This document shows positions 33,037 to 44,808 of a DNA stretch of 64,000 nucleotides, piece after piece. Every line of letters begins with the position of its first letter. Within the stretch, counting starts at the first letter, position 1. The translations under genes and the position numbers were made by a program. Origin of the DNA: Takashimella koratensis (Eukaryota; Basidiomycota; Tremellomycetes; Trichosporonales; Tetragoniomycetaceae); NCBI GenBank assembly GCA_003116875.1, contig BCKT01000004.1:580201-644200 (forward strand). The letters are read 5' to 3'. A model generated the notes under the pieces. The model was not told the origin of the DNA. It was given only the letters and a program-made list of their open reading frames with translations, and made no database searches.

Positions 33037-34446
33037 ATGTCTTCTTCTACCTCCTTCTCGACCACCCCTCTTCGCGAACGCCAACAGTCCTACTTTGCTT
33101 CCCCCTTCCCCGGAGGATCCTCTATCCCTCCTTACCACCCCCACCACCACAACACCCTTCAGCACCCTTTCCCGGACACCCCACCTTCCACCCCGCCCCT
33201 CTCTACAAAGGAGCTCGTCATGTCGGCCACGTCCCAGCTCAGTCTTAATCTCAACATTCCTGGCGTTCATCGTCATACTTACGACTGCGCGACTCCCGAT
33301 TCACCAACCATGCCCGACCATCTCCCTTTCATCCCCGAGAGGGACGAGATGGGCTCTCCCATGACCGATTACGAGATCGCTACTCCCGACTTGAGTCCCA
33401 ATATCCCGGCCCTTGACCTCGAAGCAGCTTCCGGCACGGGCTACCGTTTCGAGTCTCCCAAACTCGGGTTCCCTGTTCTCCCTCCTCATCACCCTTTGCG
33501 AAAGCAGCTCTTCTCCGATCGCAAGTCGAGTCCCCCGACTACGCCTAAAGGTCACCCGCTGACCGCTTCCTTGGCGGCCTCGTTGCCCAAGAAAAAGTCG
33601 GCCGCCCCGACCTACACGTACGCGACTCTTGCTGGATTCCTCCTGCGCGTCCCTCGTCGCGCTCGATTGCTTCTCTTCATCAGTGGAATCTGTCTCTTCG
33701 CAGGCGCCATCTTGCTCTCTCTCACATCGACGACATCGATCCCAGCCCCACCCAGATACGTGCAGGCCAACGCCGTTCGCTACGACAAGCGCACGCAGCT
33801 GCGTTTGATGGAGTCTGTCGTTCCCGTCCATCCGCCTAAGGTGGCCGCCAGCGACGTCTCGTTTGCTTCGAAGGAGGACGAGCTTCTTGGACTTCTTAGC
33901 GTGAGTTTCATTGTAACATTATGGCAAAGCTAATGTCAGTTCATCATCTCGTCGACTGGCAACACCTTGCCCCCTCTGGATCCCTCCGTGCCCCTATCTC
34001 CCACCGCAATTCTCGGTTTCGAGCCTTCGAGCCAAGAGGACCTCGCGACCGTCAAGGAGGAAGTTAACGCGCTATACCCGATCGTCCTCTTCGGTCGCAT
34101 GCGAGACCCATGGCACCGGGAGATCCAGAAGATGCTTGCCCAGTACAAGATCACTCCCAGCCCCGTCGTCGTCGATGTCGACCAGCGCGTTGACCACCTC
34201 CTTCTTACTCCACTCCTCGAACGACTCCTCGACACGAAATCCCTCCCTCAACTTCTTCTCCTCGGCAAGCCCATGGGCTCGTACCACGATGTCCTTGCAC
34301 TCCGCGACGCTGGGATGCTCCAGACTATTCTCGAGGACTCTGGGGCTGTCTCGGTTCGTACTGCCAAACCGAAGAAGAAGGGTCGTCGTGAGGAGGAGCG
34401 TATGGAGATGGAGCGTCTCCTCGCCCCCAAGCCGATTGGGGCTTGA
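33037..34446 (+). CDS. Membrane-anchored glutaredoxin-like protein lacking the active-site cysteine
   Basis: Two exons (33037-33900 and 33939-34446) encode about 456 residues. The N-terminal half is Ser/Pro-rich and basic near the membrane; RARLLLFISGICLFAGAILL SLTS at about 210-232 is a single transmembrane segment, giving a type II topology. The C-terminal domain, residues about 320-425, has the glutaredoxin fold pattern: YPIVLFGRMRDPWHREIQKM, LAQYKITPSPVVVDVD, LLERLLDTKSLPQLLLLGKP, MGSYHDVLALRDAGMLQTIL. The usual CPYC/CSYS active site after the first strand is replaced by GRMRDPWH, and the domain contains no Cys, so thiol chemistry is not possible there. The loop before strand 3, where a cis-Pro belongs, is KSLPQLLL, so that Pro is kept. 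The layout recalls ER/Golgi Grx6/7, but without catalytic Cys it is more likely a binding or structural protein. TGA at 34444-34446. Confidence 0.75.
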
Positions 34447-34991
34447 GAGTGGATAGACAGGCGCATGGTGCGCCGGAGTGGGTGAGCGCGGGCCCTGCGT
34501 GGCCACCCTGCAGACTGTATCATATATATTATTTGGGACTTCTTCCTGTTTCTTATCATTGCACTCGCTGAGAGTCGCGGTCCCTTGCCAAACAAACGAC
34601 TTGATTCTACTCTAGGCTTGTTGGTCTCTGCAGACGACCCATTGATACATACATACAGTATATTAGCTAGACATGAGATGGATGTGCGATTGACCAAGAA
34701 CCATGCCAGCAGCGAGGGGCCGAAAAATTGCCACATTGGGCGAGGCTGAAGACGCGCCTGTGTGCGACGGAAGCAAAAAGGAAGGTGGTCTGCGCTGGGG
34801 TGTGTGCCGGGGTCGCTTCAGCCATTCTATCCTCGACTCATCCACCACCCACACCATCCACCATCCACTATCCACATCCACCATCCACCACCCACCATCC
34901 ACCACCCACCATCCACCACCCACCATCCACCACCCACCCATCCATCCTCGCCACCGCACTCCCGCATCCGCATCCGCATCCGCATCGCACC
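34447..34991. other. Intergenic region with a CCACCATCCA-type minisatellite
   Basis: A 3' region is followed at about 34841-34947 by tandem imperfect copies of ccaccatccaccacccac and then cgcatccgcatccgcatcgcacc directly before the Bqt4-like ATG. The repeat therefore lies in the promoter or 5' leader of that gene. Predicted frames through it are repeat artefacts. Confidence 0.6.
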
Positions 34992-36331
34992 ATGCCGTCC
35001 GCATCCAACTCCGTCAACGACGAGGTCGCCGAGTTCGCAAGCATCCCGCCGCCCCCTTACCCAGGAGAGGCCAACTACGACCTCACCCCGACTCCTCACA
35101 GCCAGAACCGTCAGCGATTGCCGACCGACAAGGCTAACCCTTTCCTGAAGAACTGTTAGTCCACCTCACCTCACCCATCCATCGCACGCATAATGTCTGA
35201 CTTTCGTAGTGCCCGAAGACACCACCATTGTCAAGTTTCAGACCATCGTTCGCGAGAACAAGGAGATTGTTGTCGGCCGCATCAAGGTTCCCACGGTAAG
35301 CACATCTATCACCCTTCCACGCGTCGACACTCCCATCCATCATTCGGCTCTCTTGACTGACATTCCAAAAGCCCGGAACAGCCACGCATGCCTTCATCCT
35401 CAGACGTTACGACACGAATGCCATCTCCTTGACTACCATGTTCAAGGTCGCGTTCCCCGGTGCGACCGAGGACGAAGAGCGCCGGGAGATGGAGTGGGTG
35501 AGTTGAATTACTTCGATCTAGCTAATCCCAGGTTCGCTCCTTCTTTGATACGACCAACACCAACGGTCCGGACAACGGCGCCGTCAGACTGGCTGGCCAA
35601 TGGTGAGTGATCTCTTAAAAGTCGCTGATAGTTCCAGGGTCAGCAGGCATCTCGCCATTCATCTGTCCGATGCCTACGGCATCTCTGATCTCGTTGCAGT
35701 GAGTCCTACAAGCCATTCAATGCTAACCCATAGGCCCTCGCTAGAGCTATCCCCGACCCCAACGTCGTCTACCGCAAGTCTCAGCGTTCCCTCGCCGCGT
35801 CGCAGGCACTTAACGGCACGACCGACCGTCGAGCACCGTCCATGACCGCGGAAGCCGCGTCGCCTGCCCCGAAGAGGCAGCGCGTGCAGCCCGAGGAAGC
35901 CTCTCGCCGCTTGACTTTGGAGGCTACGACCACGGTCACCTCGGACAACAGCGCGAATGTCAACATGGAGCAGGAGATCGAATCGGCCAAGCAGCTTGTC
36001 TTGGACCTCAAGCGCGAGCTTCGTCTCCGTAGCGCACAGGGCGAGCAGGTTGAGGAGGGCAGCAGTCGTGGTTTGAAGAGGGGCAAGGAGGATGACGCCG
36101 TTGTCATCTCCAGCGGTACCAAGAGTGACCGCATTATCCGTACTAACCGCAGGATTGAGGGTGGGGCACTGGGGAAAACTACAAAGGCTGTGGCTTGGGG
36201 CGCCCTTTTCTTCGGCCTCGGCGCCGGTGTCACAGCCGGCGTTACAGCGTGAGTGCAAATTGAATGAACATGGGCTGATCATTAGTTACTTCCCCCAGAT
36301 TGCCGAGATGGCCACCAGCTACTTTCTTTGA
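34992..36331 (+). CDS. Bqt4-like APSES-fold inner nuclear membrane protein
   Basis: Seven exons encode about 360 residues. The N-terminus MPSASNSVNDEVAEFASIPP is followed by an APSES/KilA-N-type domain assembled over five exons: FQTIVRENKEIVVGRIKVPT, ATHAFILRRYDTNAISLTTM, FKVAFPGATEDEERREMEW, VRSFFDTTNTNGPDNGAVRL, AGQWVSRHLAIHLSDAYGIS, and ALARAIPDPNVVYRKSQRS. A charged Ser/Glu-rich linker with PAPKRQRVQ leads to a C-terminal hydrophobic segment KAVAWGALFFGLGAGVTAGV with TAYFPQIAEMATSYFL after the last intron, TGA at 36329-36331. In S. pombe, Bqt4 has this layout; it tethers telomeres to the nuclear envelope and binds Lem2. The single C-terminal helix and the APSES-like domain without a strong DNA-recognition motif favour Bqt4 over a StuA-type factor. 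Telomere tethering here is inference. Confidence 0.85.
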
Positions 36332-37663
36332 TAGTTTGTAGTAGCTAGCTATCAATAACTGCTTCTGGTTCTCGCTACGGTGCTCTGGTTGTGTTGGCTG
36401 GGCCGTGTTTCGTGTTTACAGGTGAGTTTCATCTGTTTCTCTACGCAGAGTCGTCTCCAAGCCTATCCATTCTCGTCTCTTTCATATCCTGTCCATATCT
36501 ATTTGGTATCCACTTACATAGCTAGGTAGATCCGTAGGTCTGGTAGCTTTTCGTAGTTTCATAGTGCTTTAATACTGTTTATATCTTTTCATAGCTGTCA
36601 TAGCTGCCATAGCGTCTATGTAGGCTATACCGAGGTGAGAGTTTATGTACAGTATGCTCTGTCAAATTGAAGTCGAGTGATAATGGAGAGTGCTCCCGTG
36701 AGGGACCACAAAGTCGGAGAACGATACTGGAAGTGGAGGGGTAAGAGTGGGATCCCGCCAAGCAAGTGAGAACCCCAAAACGAGATCTAAAACGAGGGTT
36801 GCATCGAGTACCTCGCTCGGTACCTCTCTCTACCTCGGCGACGACGCAGTGCCGTAACGAGGGTTGGAGAGGTAGGTCTGAAGCAAGAGGGAGGATAAGG
36901 ATGTGTGGACGACGTGTGCTCTTGACTGGGTCTGATGGATGAGCTGGTGGTACAGTGGTAGTTGAGCGGCAAGACTGGGTCAAGTTGCAGCGGCTGCTGC
37001 TGCTAGCTGGGTGGTTGTCCTCAGGGCGGGTGTAATGAATGGTAATGAGACCCTGATACGATTACTAGTCTGCTGTAGCTGTTTGTAATTGCCTCCAGGG
37101 TGTCTACTTTTGTCTCTGTCTCGGCCTCTTTGTATTGATTGGGCCCTGCTCACCGCCAGAGCCATCCATCATCACCAAGTACGTACCCACACACCCACAC
37201 ACACACACACACACACGCCCCAGGCTGTGGTCACCCCTCGCCCGACCTGAGATCCCATCCCATCTCCACCTCATTCCTCCCTCCACTGCATCCATCCATC
37301 CATCCACCACCGCCTGCTGTATCACTTCCTCGCCATCACCAATCACATTCCCAGCACCGCCCGATACCCGCACGTTATCACCGACCCGACCGAACCGACC
37401 GCATCCCTGCGAGCCAACAGCCTGAACTAAAAGATATAGAGTACCCAGGGCAAGTCCGACACACGCCCAGATCACACTCACAGAGGGAGAGACCGTCTGT
37501 GCGCGTGTCGTCTGTTTGCGTTTATGCGGGCGCAAAGGGCAGCAAACGAGTGAGGACAAAGCGATACACCTTTTACACACCTGTCGATTGGCAAGCGCTC
37601 CCCATACGCACCTGTCCGCGCGAACCGGCCAACCTCAATCCAAGCCGGGGATCATCAAGTGAC
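36332..37663. other. 1.3 kb intergenic region, promoter of the CaMKK-type kinase
   Basis: No gene is supported. Bases 36340-36660 are AT-rich with several ctatctat/tagctg strings. A (CA)n tract occupies about 37192-37216, followed by a CCAT-rich pyrimidine tract to 37430, typical of a long 5' leader. Confidence 0.5.
37192..37216. repeat. (CA)n microsatellite
   Basis: A short CA dinucleotide run, about 11-12 units including one C interruption, in the upstream region of the kinase gene. Confidence 0.85.
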
Positions 37664-40350
37664 CATGGCGTCCACATCTTCAACCTTGTCCGTTCCGCTC
37701 AATGAATCTATCCCTTCCGCTGCCGCTTCGCCTCGGCTTGCGAGCGGAATGCTTCCCCCATCGACAGCGGCGTCCTCGGCTTCCGGCAGCAAATCGAACA
37801 GCGCAATAGGCACGCCGCGACTCTTGTCTAGACGTAGCTCGGCGAGAGAGAAACCCCTCGCTCGCGCCAGCTCGTTGAAGGAGAAAGGTAGCACCCCAGA
37901 GAATGAAGTGTACGTCTTATCTGAGCTCGACTGCGTCGCTAATCAGCAGAATCGAGACACCACAGCTTCGCCTGGAGCGTGATCCAGAAACGGGGCGAAA
38001 GATGATTAACCAGTATCTGGTAAGAACAGGTGTTGTAGCATTCGCTCATCTTTAGGTCCTGCACGAGATCGGTCATGGTACACACGGTCGTGTGAGGCTG
38101 GGGCGAGATATGACAGTAGAGGAGGGGCTAGGTTATCATTGGGTGAGCCACCCTTGCTGAGAGCCAGACTGACAAGAAGGCGATCAAAATAGTCGACCGG
38201 AATCCCAAGAAGAAGCGACTGGCGGGTCTGAGTCGGCAGCGAGGGAGACAAAGTGACGGAGCGAAGATGATGAACGAGAACGAGTGAGTTCACTTGTCTA
38301 TTGGAGAGCTGCTGACTGGGTAGAATCCGCAAGGAGATTGCCATCTTCAAGAAGGTCAACCACCCCAACGTCGTTCGCATGAAGGAGATCATCGATGACC
38401 CAGAAAGCAGCAAGCTTTTCATGATCCTCGAGTACTGCGAAGGTGGAGAGGTTCATTGGAAGGAGGACGATGGAACGCCTGCATTGACGGTCGCCGAGAC
38501 GAGACAGATTTTTCGCGATACACTGCTCGGTTTGGAGTATCGTGAGTCCCTCACAGCGGCAACAATCTCTGACAATAGTCCACCACCAAGGTATCATTCA
38601 CCGCGATATCAAACCAAGCAATCTACTCTACTCTGGCGGGCTGGTCAAGATCTCCGACTTTGGCTGCTCTCACTACTCTGAAGCGTTGCGTACGGCCTCG
38701 GCAGAGGGTGACGAGTCATATGTGGACGACGTCGAGCTCGCCAAGACGGCAGGAAGCCCGGCCTTCTTCGCTCCAGAGATGTGCTCTGGCGAATCAACAG
38801 GTGGGACGATCACCAACGCGATAGACGTTTGGGCGCTCGGGGTCACACTCTACTGCTTGCTGTTCGCAAAGACGCCGTTCGACGCCGCAAACGAATATCT
38901 TCTTATGCAACTCATCCCTGTCGCCGACTACGAAGTTCCGCCAATCATGGGGAAGGACCGGCTCACTGCCAGCTCCCCCGAGGCAAGAGAAGCGCTCGAT
39001 TTGCTCAAGAATCTATTAGAAAAGGATCCATCCAAGCGCATTAGTCTGGAGCAGGCCAAAGTAAGTAACTTCTTTTTCTGACTGATAGCTAAACCCTAGC
39101 GTCACCCTTTCACCCTTCGAGGATTATCCGACCCATCGGCGTGGCTGATAAGCACCGATCCTCATGCTCAATCATTCGTCACCGTCTCCAACGACGAGGT
39201 AGCAGCGGTCGTCATCAATTCGAGCAGCTTCAGCCAAAAGCTTCGAAAGGGTATGAAAACGATCTCGCACAAACTGTTTGCTGGCGGTCGAAGTCGGAGC
39301 CACAGCATCAGCGATAGTACACGGGGGGTGACGTTAGATCCGGGACCTGGTACACCAGTTGGACGTCGTCTCGCTTCGGACAGTGGAGCGTCTTCCTCGG
39401 TGCAACTCGCCTCGCCTCAACTCAGCTCGACAGGGTTGTCCGTTGATCGGGTCAACTCTGGATTTGCTGTACACCGACCAACAGCACCGGCATCACCTAT
39501 GCCAACTCCTCCTCGCCTCTCTTCCACCAGCTCTTTAGATAAACTCAACGTCAAGCCTGACAGTAACATCAAACGGCGTAACTCGACCGATCTTCTTACT
39601 GCGGCCGACCTACTAAACCGTCCTAGATCCACCAGTAACGCATCTTCCCACGCCGGGTTCGGTCTCGGCACTACCTTGGTTCGCCTACTATCCCGAAACA
39701 GCAGCCAACAGTCCCGATTCGGTCGACGGACGGTAGCTGGCAGCAGTGACTCATCTCATGCTCCAGAGCTGCCGCATGCTCCCGAGATTCTCCGAGGGCA
39801 GAGTTTTGATGAAGCGACTCGTCGTCAAAGTTTAGAGACGTTCGAATCGAGCTCGTCGGCGGTACCCAGCCCCGAGCGGACGTGGGATTCCCGGTCACGG
39901 CCGCCAAGACGGGGATCAAACCTCAGTGAAGACATAACCCCCGCTCGGGTCGCCGAGGAGGACGGCGTGGACTGGGACGGCGATTTAGGCGATCTTTCAG
40001 GCGACGAAGACTGCGATTTGGGTCCCACACTCCCCAGTGCTCCCGCCGACTGGCATCTGAGTAGTGGACTCGGCCTCGACGTCACCACACCTCCCCATGA
40101 CTCCCCTGGACCCGGTACATCGCCAACTCATTCTCTTTACCGACCAGTATCACGCGTTAGTTCCGGATCATCTCCTTACCGATCTCATTTCCACGAACGA
40201 ACCCGCAGCCCTTTAGGCTTGCGGGACGACCAAGCGAGCGTCATACCCGAAGTTGACGGCGACGACGACGAAGATGACGGTATCATCTTAGGTGGCAAGA
40301 GAGGACGTAAAGGGTCTCTCTTGGGCCGAGCGCCCGTCACGCAGGCATGA
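37664..40350 (+). CDS. CaMKK/LKB1-type serine/threonine kinase (Ssp1/Tos3/Elm1 group)
   Basis: Upstream kinases of this group phosphorylate the activation loop of AMPK (Snf1) and related kinases. After a Ser/Ala-rich N-terminus (MASTSSTLSVPLNESIPSAA), the kinase domain starts near residue 105: INQYLVLHEIGHGTHGRVRL (Gly loop), HWAIKIVDRNPKKKRL (VAIK-type Lys), ENEIRKEIAIFKKVNHPNVV (helix C Glu), LFMILEYCEGGEV, LEYLHHQGIIHRDIKPSNLL (catalytic loop), VKISDFGCSHYSE (DFG), GSPAFFAPEMC (P+1/APE), and AIDVWALGVTLYCLLFAKTP. An insertion of about 20 residues rich in Arg/Gln/Gly after the VAIK Lys is typical of CaMKK-type fungal kinases. The C-terminal 400 residues are Ser-rich and disordered with an acidic patch and the end LLGRAPVTQA. 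About seven introns lie in the 5' half; the last exon runs from 39103 to TGA at 40348-40350. It is convergent with alpha-tubulin at 98 bp. Confidence 0.88.
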
Positions 40351-40448
40351 TAGTTAGCTAGCTAGTAGTATGCACAGTTGCACCAGTTTCAAAAGTTCAA
40401 TCCGGAACATTCAGAGAAACTAATCGAGAGGCGGTATAAAACTTCCTT

Positions 40449-42296
40449 TTAGTACTCTCCCTCCTCCTCCTCGGCGTCAACAGAGTCGATTCCAACCTCC
40501 TCGTAGTCCTTCTCCAAAGCAGCGAGGTCCTCACGGGCCTCTGAGAACTCGCCTTCCTCCATACCCTCACCAACGTACTGTGCCACGTTAGCCAATGCCT
40601 TGTGCCGTTTGGCATGAGCCATCACTCACCCAGTGGACGAAGGCGCGCTTCGAGTAGAGGAGGTCGAACTTGTTGTCAAGGCGGGCCCAGGCAGTAGCGA
40701 TGCTGCTGTTAGCAAAATGTTCATTAAGCAATGACTCACGAAGTGGTGTTAGAAAGCATGCACAGGGAGCGCGAGACCTTGGCGAGGTCACCGCCGGGAA
40801 CGAGCGCGGGGGGCTCGTTGCAGATACCGAGCTGATCAAGTCAGCTTTGATCAACATTGGATGACTTACCTTGAAACCGGTTGGGCACCAGTCAACGAAC
40901 TGGATGGTACGCTTAGTACGGACGTTGGCGACAGCGGCGTTGACGTCCTTGGGGACAACGTCTCCGCGGTAAAGGAGACAGCACGCCCTGTTTGTCAGAC
41001 ATTGTTTTCGTGAGAGACACTTACATGTATTTGCCCTGCTTGGGGTCGCACTTGACCATCTGGTTGTTGGACTCGAAGCACGAGATGGTCATCTCAGCAA
41101 CAGAGTTGGACTCGTGGAAAGCTGTCCTGGTCAGTATCCATAAGAGGAGCTTGTGACTTACCCTTCTCGGCGGAGATGACGGGGGCGTAGGTCGCAAGCG
41201 GGAAGTGGATGCGCGGGAAGCTGCCGGTCAGACCTAATCAAATGGACAACTCACGGGACCAAGTTGGTCTGGAACTCGTTCAAGTCGACGTTGAGGGAAC
41301 CGTCGAATCGGAGCGAAGCGGTAATCGATGAGACAACCTGGGCGATGAGCCTGTTGAGGTTGGTGAACGAGGGCGAGGTGATGCCCAGGTTGCGGCGGCA
41401 GATGTCGTAGATACTGTCGTCAGATCAAGCCACAAGTCAAACACTCACGCCTCGTTGTCGACCATGAAGGAACAGTCCGAGTGCTCAAGAGTGGTGTGGG
41501 TAGTGAGAACCGAGTTGTAAGGCTCAACGACCGAGGTGGACATCTTGGGGGCCGGGTAGACGGAGAACTCGAGCTTGGACTTTTTGCCGTAGTCGGTCGA
41601 GAGACGCTCCAAGAGAAGAGCACCGAAACCGGAACCGGTACCACCACCGAACGAGTGGAAGACGAAGAAGCCCTGGAGACCCGAGCAGTTGTCGGCGAGA
41701 CGACGGACCTGCTCAAGCACCGAGTCGACGAGCTCCTTGCCGATGGTGTAGTGACCACGAGCGTCTGATGTTAGGAATAATGCTTAGAGATGCTTCAGCT
41801 TACAGTTGTTGGCAGCGTCCTCCTTGCCGGTGATCATGGTCTCCGGGTGGAAAAGGGAGCGGTAGGTGCCCGTGCGGACCTCGTCAATGACATTGGGCTC
41901 GAGGTCGACCTATTGTTTGTCAGTCATGGGTTGAGATAAGGATACGTACGTAAAGCGAGCGGGGAACGTGCTTGCCAGCGCCAGTCTCAGAGAAGAAGGT
42001 AGAGAAGCCGTCGTCGTTGCTTGACGGCGAACCCTCGAGGAGGCGACCGTCAGGCTATATGGATGTTAGTTGTTCAGTGGTATTTGTGCGATGGATTGAG
42101 TGGGACGATGGGTGGCGTAAAGGTACTTACGCTCAGGCCGTGCTCAATAGTGTAGAGCTCCCAGCAAGCGTTACCGATCTGGACACCGGCCTGACCAACG
42201 TGGATCTGCGCGAGGGCGTGTCAGCGAGGTCGAGGTGAGAGGGATGGATAGGACGCGTAAAGAGAGGGGGATACTTACGGAGATGACCTCACGCAT
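40449..42296 (-). CDS. Alpha-tubulin
   Basis: This is the GTP-binding subunit of the microtubule heterodimer. The 18 nt first coding exon (MREVIS) joins to [60 protein letters not shown] and [20 protein letters not shown] follow. The tubulin signature GGGTGSGF lies in [20 protein letters not shown] at about 41620-41660. Later parts include [40 protein letters not shown], and [18 protein letters not shown], an alpha-specific stretch. The end is [22 protein letters not shown], with the C-terminal Tyr as in detyrosinatable alpha-tubulins, TAA at 40451-40449. Exactly what separates it from beta-tubulin is the N-terminal MREVISIHVGQAG and the alpha-only DWCPTGFK. About ten introns and 449 or so residues. 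Confidence 0.97.
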
Positions 42297-42982
42297 GTTG
42301 TTTGGTATTTAAAAGAGAGAAAGAGAGAAGAGAAAAGCGGACTGTAGGAGGAGGTATTGGTTAGATGGGGAGTGAGAAACAAGCGATGGACGTTGGGAGA
42401 TGTGGGGGAGATGGCGTTGAGAGCGCGAGGGAGTGGGCGCGATCAAACACGCACGGATAGTCTCACGGGTGCGGGGGAGAGAGTGAAGGGTAGCGCCGTA
42501 AGACGGGCTGCAGAGGGGATGGGTGGATGGTGGATGGTGGGTGGTGGGTGGGAGAGAGGAGAGATTTGAATTGATGAGGGAGCAGGGAGGACGTGTGTGT
42601 GGGTGGTACTGGACAGTGTTGTGTTTGAGGCGACCGTGGGTCAGAGCCACGCACGGGGCGCGCCAGGCTAGCGACGGAAGCAATTCGGCCTAGTCTCGCT
42701 TTATTGACAGCTCATGCATCGTGTACAGTACAATGATAAGGATATAAACATCCACACCCACACCCACCGCCTAATCACACTCTTAATCGCCTCTGTCCCA
42801 GTCTCTAATCCCCGCCCTAATCCTAATCCTATTCCTAATCCTACTCCTGGCCCTCTGCGCGTCGCGTCCGTTGGGTTGAGTGATCGTGCCCTGGTCAATG
42901 CGTCGGCGTTTTACTTTAGCGTTTCAATTGAGGCTGGTTCCTGGCCTCCCATTCACGGCGTTTCGTGACTGTGGCACTCCTC
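42297..42982. other. Intergenic, alpha-tubulin promoter region
   Basis: No gene is supported. GGTGGATGGT-type repeats at about 42524-42550 and GA-rich sequence near the tubulin ATG fit a promoter and leader on the minus strand. A degenerate hexamer tract lies at 42815-42848. Confidence 0.45.
42815..42848. repeat. Degenerate CCTAAT hexamer tract
   Basis: About five imperfect units (CCTAAT, CCTATT, CCTACT) in a row. It resembles a telomere-like hexamer but is not the CCCTAA or CCCCCTAA unit expected in fungi of this group. Confidence 0.7.
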
Positions 42983-44773
42983 TCAGCATCGCTTGAGCAG
43001 CCATTCTCGCCAGTCGGCCAGCACACGCTGCCGCTTCTCATCGTCCGCCTCATCCCGCCCAACCTGTAAAGCCCCCCTATCAGCAACCTGCCTAGCAAGA
43101 CTACCATTGTCACCATTGTCACCATTGTCACCCAAAGCATACCTTGGTCATCACTAAACAATCCTGTCAGCTTCTTCTCCAACATTGCTCGTCTCATCAT
43201 GAACTCACCATGCTCGTAACCTTCGTAAATCTCAATCTCCTTGTCCTCGGCAGGCAGTCGATTAAACAGGCGGAGGGTAGCCAAGTGAGACGTCGCTCGG
43301 TCCGCAGAACCATGAATCAGACGGATAGCTGCCGTCAGAACACATGGTCATCACCTACAATACTCACGAACGTTGATCTCTTCGGCTCGACGATCCAGTT
43401 CAATCATGCCTTCGAGCAACGAAAGACCGGTACCAACACGAAGATACCCATGGTAACACAGTGCTAAAAGATTAGCTTACTACCCGCTTCATCCTTCTCA
43501 CGATCGGCGAAAAAGTCTTCTTCCACTCGTGGATCGTCCGAGACATTGCCTGAAGTCAGCAATGCGACCATTTTCGACTCACCTCGTACAGCTTTTGCGA
43601 GTGGCAACGGGCCAGCAAAGATCTTGATTGCACGTGCCATGTATTCCACATATATCGATGGTCTCGATGCCTTGGACGCTACTAGTAAACGCCCTGTACC
43701 GTTCCGCTTGCTTACCTTCGACCATGGGGCAAAGAACAAACGCCCCAGCCACTTGGATGCGTTCCTTTTCCAAGTCTCGTGGCCGTTCACTGTCGTCATA
43801 GCCCTTGCCATTCGCAAGAAGAGGAGCATCCGGCTCAGTCGCTTCTTCAGCTACTTTGGACGGCTCTTGCGTTGGCGGGTATTTCAGGAGGTAGTATAGC
43901 CTTGAGATGTCAATTTCATCCATTGCATTAGCACCTACACCGTCCATCCGCCCATAGAGCTGTGGATTGTCAACTGCTGATCACGAACGAAAGCAAATGT
44001 AGGACTTACGCGCCGCTGAGGAAAACTTTTCTTTGCGTCTTCCCGTCCGCCAAATCACGCCGTACGACGTCGGATAGGACAGCATGCAGTGCTGCAGGTA
44101 GCAGCAACATGGACGGCAAGTACGAGTTGACACTGGAATCAGTAGGTGCCCACAAAGCGAAGTCTTACCCTGTGGAACGTCCATACTGTTTGTCAGCGAT
44201 GACTTGTACCCCTACAAGACTCACAGAAGGCAGATCAGGGATGATGAGCCGGAATCCAGCCTTGAGGAAATGCTTGATGTGAGGAGCGTAACGAAGACCA
44301 TAATCACTCAAACCTGGGATATCAGCATTGCCCGGGGATCAAGACTTACCGTGAACCAATACGACATCTCTACCTCTACCTCTACCTCCCCTCTCCCAAC
44401 CACCAGCTGGCTCTTCGGTCATCTCGTAGATGGTGTAGAATACCCATCGACCTCCATGTTCGAGTCCAGATTGGATTTCCTCGGGGACGATCTTGACATC
44501 TTCTGAATGTATGATTTCGGTCGAGTCGTATGCTTGTTGAAGAGTCGGGAAGGTGTGATAAGGTCGTAGGAACAATCGCCGGTTAGTGTGCGTGACCTCG
44601 GGGTCGTCGAGTAGTTCTCGATGTGGTGGGTGAGAAGGGAGGTTCCATCGGCCGTAAGCTGAAGGTTGTCAGCCGGTGATCAAGGAAGTGAGGGGCGAAG
44701 GGATGCATGTGACGGACTTGGGTCAGTCACGGCGTAGAGGCCGGTGGCCACGAGGTATGGTTCAGCGACCTCC

Positions 44774-44808
<35 letters not shown>

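Noticed and set aside
34703..35148. Overlapping frames rich in His/Pro/Thr upstream of the Bqt4-like gene
   Set aside because: Translations of the CCACCATCCA minisatellite; the real coding frame starts at ATG 34992 with APSES homology after it.
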